Assembly: GCA_004376055.2 (NCBI GenBank)
Contig: CP049016.1
Location: forward strand, 2,666,001 to 2,730,000
Origin: Nitrospirales bacterium LBB_01
Lineage (GTDB): Bacteria > Nitrospirota > Thermodesulfovibrionia > Thermodesulfovibrionales > Magnetobacteriaceae
DNA: 64,000 nucleotides
Direction of reading: 5' to 3'
This document shows, one piece after another, positions 18,708 through 27,525 of this stretch. How positions within the stretch are numbered: the stretch's first letter is position 1; every line of letters begins with the position of its first letter. Made by a program: the position numbers and the translations under genes. The notes beneath the pieces are model-generated. The model was given only the letters and a program-made list of their open reading frames with translations. It was not told the DNA's origin and ran no database searches.

Positions 18708-18724
18708 GACAGCATCCGGCTGTC
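18708..18724 (-). promoter_or_regulatory. Third GGA-loop leader hairpin
   Basis: Transcript reads GACAGC-CGGAT-GCTGTC: a 6-bp stem with loop CGGAT, identical in loop to the flagellin 2 hairpin but with a different stem sequence. Stem covariation with a conserved loop argues that the structure is selected. It is about 30 bases upstream of the 18-codon ORF. Confidence 0.5.
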
Positions 18725-18904
18725 GTTTTAAATCTATAAACTCTGTTACTAACGCATTCTTTGCTACTTCTTGCAGCCTCTTTGCTGCTTTAGTAAACTT
18801 ATCGGCAGTATTTTAGAAAAACTTAATACCGTGTGAAAAAACTCTCTTAAAACTACTATAATACTTACCAATGGTTCTATATACTGTTTAATAAGGAGGG
18901 CAGC

Positions 18905-20299
18905 ATGGCGGCTAAACGCACGGAAACAGACACTATGGGAGGGATTGAGGTTGATGCTGACAGATATTGGGGAGCTCAAACCGAGCGCTCTCTGAGGTTT
19001 TTTTCTATTGGGACAGAAAAAATGCCTGTAGAAGTCATCCGTGCTTTTGGAGTATTGAAAAAAGCGGCAGCCCTTGCCAATAGCGACCTTGAACAGCTTT
19101 CCGCCTCTAAGGCAGAGCTGATTGCTAAAGCTGCCGATGAGATTATAGAGGGCAAACTTGACAGCCATTTTCCGCTCTCCGTCTGGCAGACAGGAAGCGG
19201 CACTCAGACCAACATGAATGTTAACGAGGTGATAGCAAACAGGTCTATAGAGTCAGCTGGCGGCACTATGGGCACAAAAACCCCTGTGCATCCCAACGAT
19301 GACGTCAATAAATCACAATCCTCTAACGATGCGTTTCCAACAGCTATGCACATAGCGGCAGCCACCAGTTTGATGAGGGGGCTGATGCCTTCAGTCAGCG
19401 CGCTGAGAGATGGCTTAAAAACGAAATCCGATGAGTTTGCAAACATCATAAAAATCGGACGCACTCATCTGCAAGACGCCGTACCGCTTACTTTGGGGCA
19501 GGAATTTTCAGGGTATGTTGCACAGCTCAATTTCTGCATAACTGAGATAGAAAACGTTATCCCTCACATGTATGAATTAGCCATAGGCGGCACTGCTGTG
19601 GGAACCGGCCTCAATGCGCATCCTGAGTTTGCAGAGCGTGCCTCAGCGTATATTTCTGAGCTAACGGGTTTCCCATTTAAGCCGGCGCAAAACAAATTTG
19701 CCGCTTTAAGCTCACACGAGCCGATACTGTCGGTCTCCGGTGCGCTTAAGACACTGAGCGCAGCACTAATGAAAATTGCAAACGATATCAGATGGCTTTC
19801 ATCAGGGCCTCGTTCTGGGATTGGTGAGCTGACCTTGCCAGCTAACGAACCAGGCTCCTCCATTATGCCCGGCAAGGTAAACCCTACTCAGTGTGAGGCG
19901 CTTACGATGGTCTGCGCTCAAGTGATGGGAAACGATGTAACCATAGCATTTGCCGGCTCTCAGGGCAATTTTGAACTAAACGTCTATAAACCGGTGATTA
20001 TCTATAATTTGTTACAGAGCATCAATCTGCTTACTGATTCCTGCCGGTCTTTTAACGAAAACCTTGTCAGCGGCATAAAAGCCAATGAAGACACTATTGC
20101 AACACATGTGAGAAATTCTCTTATGCTTGTAACGGCGCTAAATCCAGTTGTGGGGTACGATAATGCCGCAAAAATCGCTAAATATGCCCATGAAAATGGA
20201 ACTACTCTCAAAGAAGCAAGCGTTAAACTTGGGCTTCTAACCGAGGAGGAATTTGACAGGCATGTAAACCCGGCGAAGATGATTTCTAACTCAGTTTGA
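18905..20299 (+). CDS. fumC: Class II fumarate hydratase
   Basis: Oxygen-stable fumarase interconverting fumarate and L-malate in the TCA cycle or its reductive form; a homotetramer in the cytoplasm. The 464-residue length is standard. Signature blocks are [57 protein letters not shown] (catalytic His), and the fumarase-superfamily signature [15 protein letters not shown] (catalytic loop Ser). The start ATG follows AAGGAGG. It reads away from the flagellin region and toward the K+ channel gene 29 bases downstream. Confidence 0.98.
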   Translation: MAAKRTETDTMGGIEVDADRYWGAQTERSLRFFSIGTEKMPVEVIRAFGVLKKAAALANSDLEQLSASKAELIAKAADEIIEGKLDSHFPLSVWQTGSGTQTNMNVNEVIANRSIESAGGTMGTKTPVHPNDDVNKSQSSNDAFPTAMHIAAATSLMRGLMPSVSALRDGLKTKSDEFANIIKIGRTHLQDAVPLTLGQEFSGYVAQLNFCITEIENVIPHMYELAIGGTAVGTGLNAHPEFAERASAYISELTGFPFKPAQNKFAALSSHEPILSVSGALKTLSAALMKIANDIRWLSSGPRSGIGELTLPANEPGSSIMPGKVNPTQCEALTMVCAQVMGNDVTIAFAGSQGNFELNVYKPVIIYNLLQSINLLTDSCRSFNENLVSGIKANEDTIATHVRNSLMLVTALNPVVGYDNAAKIAKYAHENGTTLKEASVKLGLLTEEEFDRHVNPAKMISNSV

Positions 20300-20328
20300 A
20301 ATACAAGGCGGAGATTAGGTAAAAGATT

Positions 20329-21360
20329 TTGGAAAAAAATATAATCCATCATTTTTATGAAAAATTCTTACTGGGTTTAATACCGCTGATACTTATTTCT
20401 GTAATCGGCACTATAGGGTACTGGTATATAGGAAATAAAAGCTATTCATTTTTAGATTGTTTTTATATGACGTTTTCAACCATAGCCACAATCGGTTTTG
20501 GAGAGATAATAGATATGTCCGATAAGCCGCACGGCAGACTGTTTACGATTTTTGTGGCTTTTGCAGGGATTGGAACAATGAGCTATTTACTTTCAAACTT
20601 TACAGCCTTTATCATAGAGGGAGACCTGAAGGAGGCATTCTGGATACGTAAAATGGAAAACAAGATAAAAAAGCTGACAGATCACTATATCATATGCGGC
20701 TCAGAGGGTAACGGCCTTTATATTGCCGGTGAATTAACTGAAACCAAAAGACCGTCGGTTTTGATAGACATAGATATTAAAAAAATAGAGAAAGTGCTGG
20801 AGACTTGCCCTGATCAGCTCTACTTGCAGGGGGATGCCACAGACAATAACGTGCTGCTTCATGCCGGTGTAGAACGCGCAAGGGGACTGTTTGCCGCAGC
20901 CGGAGACGATAATGTTGACCTTGTGATATGTCTTAGTGCCAGACAATTAAACCCAGCTCTGAGAATAGTAGCCCGCTGTCGTCAGTTAAAAAACATCACT
21001 AAAATGGAAAAAGCAGGCGCTGACGTAGTCGTTTCCACTCACCACATAGGCGGCATGAGGATGTCCTCTGAGATGTTCAGACCTGCCGTTGTCTCATTTC
21101 TTGATGAAATGCTCAGGGATAAATCTAAAAACCTCCGCATTGAAGAATTCACGCTGCCGGAGAATTTTACGCCTAAAAAGTTATCCGATATTAATTTCAA
21201 AAACTATCCCAATCTCCTGCTCCTTGCAGTAAAAAACAAAACCTCATGGACTTATAATCCCAACAAAGAGGATTTTATTGTAAATCCCTCGGATATTTTT
21301 ATTTTTATGACCACACCGCAACAAAGAATTGACCTCCGAGATGAACTGAAAGATTTATAA
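20329..21360 (+). CDS. Potassium channel with RCK/TrkA-N and TrkA-C regulatory domains
   Basis: Two-TM ligand-gated K+ channel subunit of the MthK type, 343 residues. The N-terminal TM (FLLGLIPLILISVIGTIGYWYI) is followed by the pore helix and selectivity filter STIATIGFGEI (TIGFG, a variant of TVGYG), then TM2. The cytoplasmic RCK domain (HYIICGSEGNGLYIAGEL, with the Rossmann GxGxxG-like turn) and a TrkA-C domain (LRIEEFTLPENF onwards) follow. The start is TTG at 20329, since no ATG precedes the pore. It lies 29 bases after fumC and 9 bases before the next ATPase gene, so it is probably cotranscribed with them. Confidence 0.88.
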   Translation: MEKNIIHHFYEKFLLGLIPLILISVIGTIGYWYIGNKSYSFLDCFYMTFSTIATIGFGEIIDMSDKPHGRLFTIFVAFAGIGTMSYLLSNFTAFIIEGDLKEAFWIRKMENKIKKLTDHYIICGSEGNGLYIAGELTETKRPSVLIDIDIKKIEKVLETCPDQLYLQGDATDNNVLLHAGVERARGLFAAAGDDNVDLVICLSARQLNPALRIVARCRQLKNITKMEKAGADVVVSTHHIGGMRMSSEMFRPAVVSFLDEMLRDKSKNLRIEEFTLPENFTPKKLSDINFKNYPNLLLLAVKNKTSWTYNPNKEDFIVNPSDIFIFMTTPQQRIDLRDELKDL

Positions 21361-21369
21361 GCAGCCGAT

Positions 21370-22041
21370 ATGCCCCTTTGTGAGTTAAAAATGATTGAGA
21401 AAAAATATCACGTTGGGGAGATGACTGTGGAGGCTCTGAGGGGTATCACTCTGACAATAGAAAAGGGGGATTTTACAGCTATAACTGGTGTTTCGGGCTC
21501 TGGGAAAACCACGCTTTTAAATATAATCGGCTGTCTTGACGTTCCTACCGCAGGCAGTTATAAGCTTAACGGCACCGATGTTTCTCTCTACGATGACGAT
21601 GCTCTTTCTGCCATACGGAATAAGTTAATAGGCTTTGTGTTCCAGCATTTTTATCTGCTGCCCTATATAACAGCAATAGAAAACGTGCTGTTACCGGTGC
21701 TCTATACTGAAACACCTGTGGATAATCAAAGAGAACGAGCACATGATGCGCTTACCAAAGTGGGACTTGCCGACAGGTCAGACTTTAAACCCGGGCAGCT
21801 CTCCGGCGGTCAGCAGCAGCGGGTTGCTATAGCCCGTGCACTTATAAATGACCCATCCCTCATAATATGCGATGAGCCTACAGGTCAGCTTGACTCTAAG
21901 ACCGCCTCCGAGGTCATGCAAACCCTTGTTGACTTAAACGCCGCTGGTAAAACAATTCTGGTTGTAACTCACGATGCCGCTGTGGCTAAAATCGCTAAAA
22001 AAGCCTACAGCATACGAGACGGTCTTATCTGTGAGGGATGA
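21370..22041 (+). CDS. ABC transporter ATPase, LolD/MacB class, without permease
   Basis: ATP-binding subunit of 223 residues with Walker A GVSGSGKTT, Q-loop in VFQHFYLLP, signature LSGGQQQR, Walker B LIICDEPTG, D-loop QLDSKT and switch His VTHD. The motif order and N terminus (MIEKKYHVGEMTVEALRGI) place it in the LolD/MacB/FtsE-like lipoprotein or macrolide group. The usual MacB/LolC-type permease gene is not next to it: downstream lies only a repeat element and then convergent genes. The permease is elsewhere or lost. Confidence 0.9.
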   Translation: MPLCELKMIEKKYHVGEMTVEALRGITLTIEKGDFTAITGVSGSGKTTLLNIIGCLDVPTAGSYKLNGTDVSLYDDDALSAIRNKLIGFVFQHFYLLPYITAIENVLLPVLYTETPVDNQRERAHDALTKVGLADRSDFKPGQLSGGQQQRVAIARALINDPSLIICDEPTGQLDSKTASEVMQTLVDLNAAGKTILVVTHDAAVAKIAKKAYSIRDGLICEG

Positions 22042-22055
22042 TAAGGTTTGTTATA

Positions 22056-22289
22056 ATACCAAGTAACTTCCTAAAAGGTAATATAATAATGGAGAAAAAG
22101 GACTGGATTCCCGCTCGTAGGCGGGAATGACAAAGAAGAAAAGGCGGGAATGACCTCCCCTAAAGGTGATTCCCCTATGACGCCCTCTCTCTGTCATTCC
22201 GTTTTTTACTGTCATTCCTTATTTTCTTGTCATTCCTGCGAAGGCAGGAATCCAGTTTTTTATTTATATCTTTGAACGCAACTCGGTAT
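22056..22289. repeat. MITE-like element with ATACCAAG ends, fullest copy
   Basis: Begins ATACCAAGTAACTTCC and ends with GCAACTCGGTAT, forming an imperfect terminal inverted repeat. Inside are AAAAGGTAATATAATAATGG, the hairpin GGATTCCCGCTCGTAGGCGGGAATGAC, the CTCCCCTAAAGGTGATTCCCC block, several TGTCATTCC units and the inward-facing GTCATTCCTGCGAAGGCAGGAATCCAG. Fills nearly all of the space between the ABC ATPase gene and the converging secreted-protein gene. Confidence 0.7.
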
Positions 22290-22294
22290 AAATC

Positions 22295-22771
22295 TCAAAA
22301 GCCGTAATGGTTGCCGTCATTACAAGTATATCCTGCAAGATTGCGTCTTGGATTTGTAGTGCCCTGAAAACAAGACATTCCTAATGATTCGCAAGTTACA
22401 GAGTTCCCGGTTATTTCTATTTTAAGCCCATATGAGATACTACTACCGCTTGTATCAGAAGCTATATTGACCAAGGTTGAGCCTGATTGAATAGTTTGAC
22501 CGGTGAAAGTTAATAGCACTGATTGTTTGCCGGATACATAAATATTTGTTGAATTAGCAGTCTGAGAGGGCGATGTGGATGAGTTATTGGACATCACTGT
22601 GAAAGCTGCTGTGGCAGTGCTTGTTGTGGTGTTTGAAAGCCAGCAGTAGGAAACTGCATTGGTATGCGTACTTAAAAAAGGCAAATTATATGTAGCTCCT
22701 GCCTTTGCATCTATGTGCCATAATGCAAAAATAATTAAGGTTTGAGCAATAATTATAAGAATTTTTAACAT
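22295..22771 (-). CDS. Small secreted protein, paralogue of the protease C-terminal domain
   Basis: 158 residues: a signal peptide (KILIIIAQTLIIFALWHIDAKA) followed by a single domain that repeats the C-terminal domain of the protease just upstream. Shared blocks are YNLPFLSTHTNAVSYCWLSNT, SVMSNNSS-like SPSQTANSTNI, SGKQSVLLTFTGQTIQSGS, ISYGLKIEI and the Cys-containing tail CESLGMSCFQGTTNPRRNLAGYTCNDGNHYGF. The conserved Cys residues suggest disulfides outside the cytoplasm. Function unknown: it may be a stand-alone surface or pilus-like domain, or an accessory to the protease. It is the last gene before the repeat. Confidence 0.75.
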   Translation of the reverse strand: MLKILIIIAQTLIIFALWHIDAKAGATYNLPFLSTHTNAVSYCWLSNTTTSTATAAFTVMSNNSSTSPSQTANSTNIYVSGKQSVLLTFTGQTIQSGSTLVNIASDTSGSSISYGLKIEITGNSVTCESLGMSCFQGTTNPRRNLAGYTCNDGNHYGF

Positions 22772-22789
22772 AATAAGCCTCCTGATTTA

Positions 22790-24607
22790 TTAAAAATCGT
22801 AATGGTTTTTGTTGTCATTACAGGTATATCCTTTAAGGTTTCGTCTGGGGCTGGTAGTGCCCTGAAAACAAGACATCCCTATTGATTCACATGTAGCATT
22901 AGTGCCAATTGTTGTTAAGAGCATTTTAAGGCCATAAGATATACCACTACCGCTTATATCACCGGATAAATCAACTGAATTTGAACCTGATATAATGCTC
23001 TGACCGTCGAAAGTCAGCATTGCTGTTTTTTTGCCAGCTATAAAAATGTTTGTTGAATTAGCAGTTTGAGACGGCGATGAGGAGGAGTTGCTTGACATAA
23101 CAGAAAATGTCGCAGTAGCTGTTTCCGTCAGAGTGTTTGAGACCCAACAGTAAGTGACTACATTGGAATTTGTATTTAAAAAAGGTATGTTATACGTAAC
23201 CGAGGATCCGGCATTATTTGCTGAGGATGAGTTAAGATATGTGGAAAGCCCATAATAATTGTATGAATGTGCAAACCTGCCGTAAATAGCAAGTCTGGTA
23301 GAGCTGCTGCAGGAGTTAGAGGTATCACTGCCGTACAATTGACCGACAATTTTACCGGATGACTTTAGCATAAGAGGTGAGCCTGATGACCCATTTTCAA
23401 CTATCCCTGAGGTGAAATTTATTGTTACGAAACCCGCATTATTTATACCGCTCCACGAAATAGAAGTTGAGTAAACAGAGCCTTCAGAAATTCTTTCATA
23501 ACTGCCCTTTGGATAATGAATACCATCCACTGTTTCACCAATATCGTTAGTGGTCCAGCCAAGATAATATGTGCCTGAGGGGGGGCTCTCATGAAGCTTA
23601 AGGAGCGTAAAGTCAGTGCCAGAAGAGGCAGATATACCTGCAATATAATCAGAGCCTTCAACATAAGATGCGTTTGAAATACTTGGTGCTGAACCGTTAC
23701 ACGAGCTGGTTCTGTAACCAAAATAGGCAACAAGAGTGTTGGCCACTGTGTCGGTAGAAATACAGTGGTTGGCTGTGAGAAACCAGTTTGTGTTGGAGGC
23801 TGCCGTGTCGGCTATCATAGCCCCTGAGCAAAGGTAGCCCCCGTCGCTTTTTTCAAAGTAAATCAAAGCCACTGCGTTTTTATAATTGGCAGCCGTTGAA
23901 GATGAGCAATTTACGTCAACATTACACGACAGCTCCGATGAGTTTGTACCCGTACTTAGAGGATTAATAAAACCATAACTTATTTTATCAATAATGAGCT
24001 CTGATGTGTCAGCTCCATCCCCCACTACCTCTATGAACAGAACCTCTCCAGCTACCGGAGGCCCCCAAAAGCCATCCACCTTGTCTTTGGAGCTGTTGTC
24101 TGCCATCGGCCCTCGGGCTGAGGACTGTCCATCTGTGCCATAGATAAAAACTTTGGTATTTGCCGGAATGCTCTTAAAGTGCGGCCTGATAAACACAGCA
24201 TCCTTAGCATATATGGCTGCTCGTTTAGAGCTTAGACCGCCAGTTGTTTGTAATTGTCTCATGTATGGCGTAAACATGGACTTGCCGGCTTCAGGTATCT
24301 CAATATGGGTGGAAACCTGGTACTGTTTAGTGCTAATAGAGGATTCGGATTTCAGTTTATTCACCTTATCTGTTGGAATGGATATTGTTAACGTTTCAGA
24401 GGGCAGTCTTTGCATATCAAAATTAAGCGTTTGAATGTAAGGGTCAACTTTTTTAGCAGGTGCGGTAACCAGCCTGCTTGGTGAGACACTTATAGCCCCG
24501 GCATACGCCGCCTGTAATAAAAGAAGCGCTGTTAAAAGCGCTGTCAATTGGCAGTTTCTGCTAAATATTGTATGCCTAAGCCTCACATTCCTGCTTCGGC
24601 AAAACAT
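22790..24607 (-). CDS. Secreted trypsin-like serine protease (lysyl-endopeptidase-like) with C-terminal accessory domain
   Basis: Exported protease of 605 residues. After a signal peptide (LTALLTALLLLQAAYA) and a pro-region of about 200 residues comes a chymotrypsin-fold domain: His in FLTANHCIS, Asp in GTDFTLLKLHE and nucleophile Ser in ENGSSGSPLML, with several Cys suited to disulfides. Spacing and GSSGSP resemble lysyl endopeptidase/Glu-C-like secreted enzymes. From about residue 470 a separate domain follows that is duplicated as an independent gene downstream. It starts 10 bases after the ketosynthase gene, so it may be carried by that transcript. The signal for the start is weak: no good ribosome site. 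Confidence 0.85.
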   Translation of the reverse strand: MFCRSRNVRLRHTIFSRNCQLTALLTALLLLQAAYAGAISVSPSRLVTAPAKKVDPYIQTLNFDMQRLPSETLTISIPTDKVNKLKSESSISTKQYQVSTHIEIPEAGKSMFTPYMRQLQTTGGLSSKRAAIYAKDAVFIRPHFKSIPANTKVFIYGTDGQSSARGPMADNSSKDKVDGFWGPPVAGEVLFIEVVGDGADTSELIIDKISYGFINPLSTGTNSSELSCNVDVNCSSSTAANYKNAVALIYFEKSDGGYLCSGAMIADTAASNTNWFLTANHCISTDTVANTLVAYFGYRTSSCNGSAPSISNASYVEGSDYIAGISASSGTDFTLLKLHESPPSGTYYLGWTTNDIGETVDGIHYPKGSYERISEGSVYSTSISWSGINNAGFVTINFTSGIVENGSSGSPLMLKSSGKIVGQLYGSDTSNSCSSSTRLAIYGRFAHSYNYYGLSTYLNSSSANNAGSSVTYNIPFLNTNSNVVTYCWVSNTLTETATATFSVMSSNSSSSPSQTANSTNIFIAGKKTAMLTFDGQSIISGSNSVDLSGDISGSGISYGLKMLLTTIGTNATCESIGMSCFQGTTSPRRNLKGYTCNDNKNHYDF

Positions 24608-24617
24608 ACAAAAAACT

Positions 24618-25919
24618 TTAGCGGGTTTCTACAACAACTGCCGAGGACTGACCGCCAACGCCATAACTTACAGAAAGGAACGAGTTCTTTCCTCCCGGTG
24701 CGTTCATATGCTCATTGGAAATCAGTATTTTTTTATCATTTCCTGAGTCAACAAAAGTTTTGTCTAAAGAGGAGAAATTGGGCGTTGCCGGAATTATTCT
24801 CTCCTCCTGCGCTTTAATGCCTATGATTATTTCCCCGATGTCGCTTGCAGCGCCCATGTGTCCGGTGTAGGGCTTCATACCGCAAACGTGGATAGGATTG
24901 TTGTCTATAATTGAAAGGATTGAACGGATTTCTGAGGCGTCGCCTTTTTGGGTGCCGCTTCCGTGTGGGCTTATAAATGAAAGAGTGGACACATCTGTGT
25001 TGTACTGCTTAAGGGCAGTAAGCATACATTTCTCTATAACCCTCTCTGGAACACTTATAGCGGGAGCATCGGATAGCTCCACAAAGTTTCCGATCCCTCT
25101 GATAAACCCGTAAATTTTAGCGCCGCGGCTTTTGGCAAGATCAGAGCGCTCAAGCAATATAGCGGCACCGCCCTCGCCCGCAATAAAACCGTCCCGTTTT
25201 CTGTCAAACGGTCTAAATGATGCCGCACCACTGCTACAACCAGACAGCAGCCCAAGTCCCTCCATCTCATACATTGGCACAGGGGAAAGCCAGCTGCCGC
25301 ATCCTACAGCTAAGGCAATGTCAGCCCGCCCTTGATTAATGCTTCGCAGTGCAAGCTCAAGCGCCTGCCCACCGCATGGTGATAAACTTGACAGTGTTGT
25401 GTTTGGCCCCTTAAAATCCAACACGGCAGAAAGCACACTAAAAAGATTATTTGATATGGATTCCAGCAGAAAAAAGGGACTTACCTTATCCAGCGCCGAT
25501 TTGTTTAGTTTTTCATAGTCTATCACATTACCTTGAAGAGCCGCCTTTGTGGCAGGATACATGAAATCATACCCTACTTTTGTGAAATCACCGGTTGCAA
25601 TATATAGTGCGCGGCGCCCGGGTGCAATTCCAGAGGAACAGCTCTCACAAGTTACGCCGGCATCTTTAACGGCATTTAGTGCAGCACTTAAGCCTAATGT
25701 TGAGCCGCGGTTTAAAAACCTCATCTGGCCGGCAAGTTTCCCTGGTATTTCAAAATCATAACTTAAATTCTCAACAACCCCCTGATACTTATATATTCCG
25801 CTTGTGCCTGCAATTTCTCTGATACCGGTTTGTTTGTCCTTAACGGCACGTATGTGCTCATCAGCACCTTTTCCGATAGATGAGATTATTCCAAGTCCGG
25901 TTATTGCCACCTCTTTCAA
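24618..25919 (-). CDS. Beta-ketoacyl-ACP synthase, divergent (KS-1)
   Basis: Thiolase-fold condensing enzyme of 433 residues in a fatty-acid/polyketide-like cluster. The nucleophile region is LSSLSPCGGQALELA: Cys is present, but the usual TACA context is changed. The first His lies in SPHGSGTQKGD, and the Lys and second His in GMKPYTGHMGAASDIGE, so it is probably catalytic although divergent from FabF. Its position beside a second KS, a CLF-like KS, FabG, two FabZ-like proteins and AcpS suggests a role in making a specialised acyl or polyene chain rather than housekeeping lipid. It is the last biosynthetic gene of the operon. Confidence 0.87.
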   Translation of the reverse strand: MKEVAITGLGIISSIGKGADEHIRAVKDKQTGIREIAGTSGIYKYQGVVENLSYDFEIPGKLAGQMRFLNRGSTLGLSAALNAVKDAGVTCESCSSGIAPGRRALYIATGDFTKVGYDFMYPATKAALQGNVIDYEKLNKSALDKVSPFFLLESISNNLFSVLSAVLDFKGPNTTLSSLSPCGGQALELALRSINQGRADIALAVGCGSWLSPVPMYEMEGLGLLSGCSSGAASFRPFDRKRDGFIAGEGGAAILLERSDLAKSRGAKIYGFIRGIGNFVELSDAPAISVPERVIEKCMLTALKQYNTDVSTLSFISPHGSGTQKGDASEIRSILSIIDNNPIHVCGMKPYTGHMGAASDIGEIIIGIKAQEERIIPATPNFSSLDKTFVDSGNDKKILISNEHMNAPGGKNSFLSVSYGVGGQSSAVVVETR

Positions 25920-25933
25920 TTAAACATCCCCAC

Positions 25934-26389
25934 TCAAAGTTGAAAATCTCTTTTTAGAACCTTATACATGTGTTCTATATCGGCGGGAGTTTCAAGCTGG
26001 TCTAATCCAATAGTGACTCCGGAAAACACGGCAATCACTTTCTTTTTTCCTGCAACATTTCCCATTGCAGAGAAAGTCAATTTCCCATCGTCATCCTTGT
26101 TTGTCAGTGTTACCTCAAGTTCTACTTGGTCACCGGCAAGGGCAAAACTATAAAACTTTGCCTTTTCTATCTGCTCCGGTAAAAACCACTCTTTAAACTC
26201 TGACGTTACACAAGTTAACCAGCCTGCCAGCTGAACAAGCGATTCAATAAGCATAACGCCGGGCATCACAGGGTTTTTAGGGAAATGAAACTCCAAAAAA
26301 TCCTCTGACATTGCAACATTTTTAATGCCTTTAATTGATTTACCGGGGCTTACTTCAACAATTCTGTCAATCAATAAAAATCGCATCAT
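25934..26389 (-). CDS. FabZ-like hotdog 3-hydroxyacyl-ACP dehydratase 1
   Basis: Single-hotdog protein of 151 residues. FabZ landmarks are FLLIDRIVEVSPGKSIKGIKNV at the N terminus and EFHFPKNPVMPGVMLIESLVQLAGWL, with the active-site His in HFP and Glu in LIES both present. It is likely to remove water from 3-hydroxyacyl-ACP during chain elongation. The start overlaps the end of acpS by 4 bases, so translation is coupled. It is about as long as FabZ, but its divergence and the second copy at 29467 suggest different chain-length or partner specificity (inference). Confidence 0.86.
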   Translation of the reverse strand: MMRFLLIDRIVEVSPGKSIKGIKNVAMSEDFLEFHFPKNPVMPGVMLIESLVQLAGWLTCVTSEFKEWFLPEQIEKAKFYSFALAGDQVELEVTLTNKDDDGKLTFSAMGNVAGKKKVIAVFSGVTIGLDQLETPADIEHMYKVLKRDFQL

Positions 26390-26772
26390 TCCTCTGTTAA
26401 CGTAACCATAGAGACGGCATAATCGCCGCTATGGCTAATGGATACGTTAAAACCGTTAATGTTCTTTCTTTTACAAACGCTCATTACAAACCCATGCAGA
26501 GTGATTTCCGGTTTCCCAGAGGGTTTGTTTTTTATCTCAACCTGCTTTAAAACACCGAATGCGGAACTGCCCGTAAACCCTATTCCAAGCGCTTTCAAAC
26601 ACGCCTCTTTAGCTGCAAACCGTCCGGCAAGTCTGTCAGCAGACCTTCTGTATTCCTTTGAGGAGGCAATTTCATTAGCTGTAAAAATATCATCCATAGC
26701 AGCGGCATGTCTAACGCAAAACTCCGTAAACTTTGGAATGTTTACAATATCTATGCCCTGATGCAGCACCAT
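26386..26772 (-). CDS. acpS: Holo-ACP synthase (AcpS-type phosphopantetheinyl transferase)
   Basis: Transfers 4'-phosphopantetheine from CoA to acyl carrier proteins. The 128-residue protein carries GIDIVNIPKF near the start (Mg-binding Asp), LAGRFAAKEACLKALGIG (Glu of the KEA motif), KPSGKPEI and the C-terminal VSISHSGDYAVS block. It sits between fabG, whose stop is immediately adjacent, and the dehydratase it overlaps. A PPTase in the cluster implies a carrier protein substrate, yet no ACP gene is visible in the cluster. It may be the only AcpS of the genome or a cluster-specific one. Confidence 0.92.
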   Translation of the reverse strand: MVLHQGIDIVNIPKFTEFCVRHAAAMDDIFTANEIASSKEYRRSADRLAGRFAAKEACLKALGIGFTGSSAFGVLKQVEIKNKPSGKPEITLHGFVMSVCKRKNINGFNVSISHSGDYAVSMVTLTEE

Positions 26773-27522
26773 TTATGACACACTCATGCCGCCGTCAACG
26801 GCTATTATCTGTCCGGTTATGTATGAGGCAGCGGCTGAAGCTAAGAATGTTACAATTCCTGCAACATCGGAGGGTGCACCGAATCTGCCCATAGGAATTG
26901 TATTAAGTATCTGCTCGCCAGCCCGCTTTCTTACTCTGACACTCATATCGGTTTCAATCATGCCGGGTAAGATTGCATTTACTGTTATCCCCTTAGGCGC
27001 AAGTTCCACGGCACATGCTTTTGTAAACGATATAACACCGCCCTTAGATGCCGCATAATTAGTCTGCCCGCGTGAGCATTTTATTGCCGATACGCTTGAT
27101 ATATTTATGATTGCCCCGCTGTGCTTTCCCATCATTACTTCTGAGGCAAACTTTGTGCAGTAAAATGTGCCCTTAAGGTTTACATCCAGCACCTTATCCC
27201 AGTCAGCAGGCTCCATTGCCATAAGCAAGGTATCTTTAATAATCCCTGCGTTGTTAACCAAAATATCGGGGCCTTTGTGGGCTTTAGCAATCTCTTTGAA
27301 CATGGCGGTGACCTCGGCATAGTTTGAGACGTCTGCCTTAATTATATCAGCCATCGGTGAAAGCTCATCTTTAAGAGTTATGGCGGCATCGGCGGATTTT
27401 GCGTAGTTAATGATGACAAACGCTCCGGCTTCTTTCAAAGCCTTGCAAATCTCCCGTCCTATTCCTCTAGCGCCACCCGTTACAAGAGCAGCTTTTCCAC
27501 TTAAATCAGTTTTCATAAACAC
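26773..27522 (-). CDS. fabG: 3-oxoacyl-ACP reductase FabG
   Basis: NADPH-dependent short-chain dehydrogenase that reduces 3-ketoacyl-ACP. The 249 residues hold the cofactor motif TGGARGIG, NNAG (VNNAGIIKDTLLMAM), catalytic Ser in NISSVSA, and Tyr/Lys in YAASKGG, then LPGMIETDM and the C-terminal GQIIAVDGGMSVS typical of FabG. It begins 3 bases after the KS-2 gene ends and abuts acpS, a tight operon. In this cluster it would perform the keto-reduction between the condensing enzymes and the FabZ-like dehydratases. Confidence 0.94.
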   Translation of the reverse strand: MFMKTDLSGKAALVTGGARGIGREICKALKEAGAFVIINYAKSADAAITLKDELSPMADIIKADVSNYAEVTAMFKEIAKAHKGPDILVNNAGIIKDTLLMAMEPADWDKVLDVNLKGTFYCTKFASEVMMGKHSGAIINISSVSAIKCSRGQTNYAASKGGVISFTKACAVELAPKGITVNAILPGMIETDMSVRVRKRAGEQILNTIPMGRFGAPSDVAGIVTFLASAAASYITGQIIAVDGGMSVS

Positions 27523-27525
27523 AGG

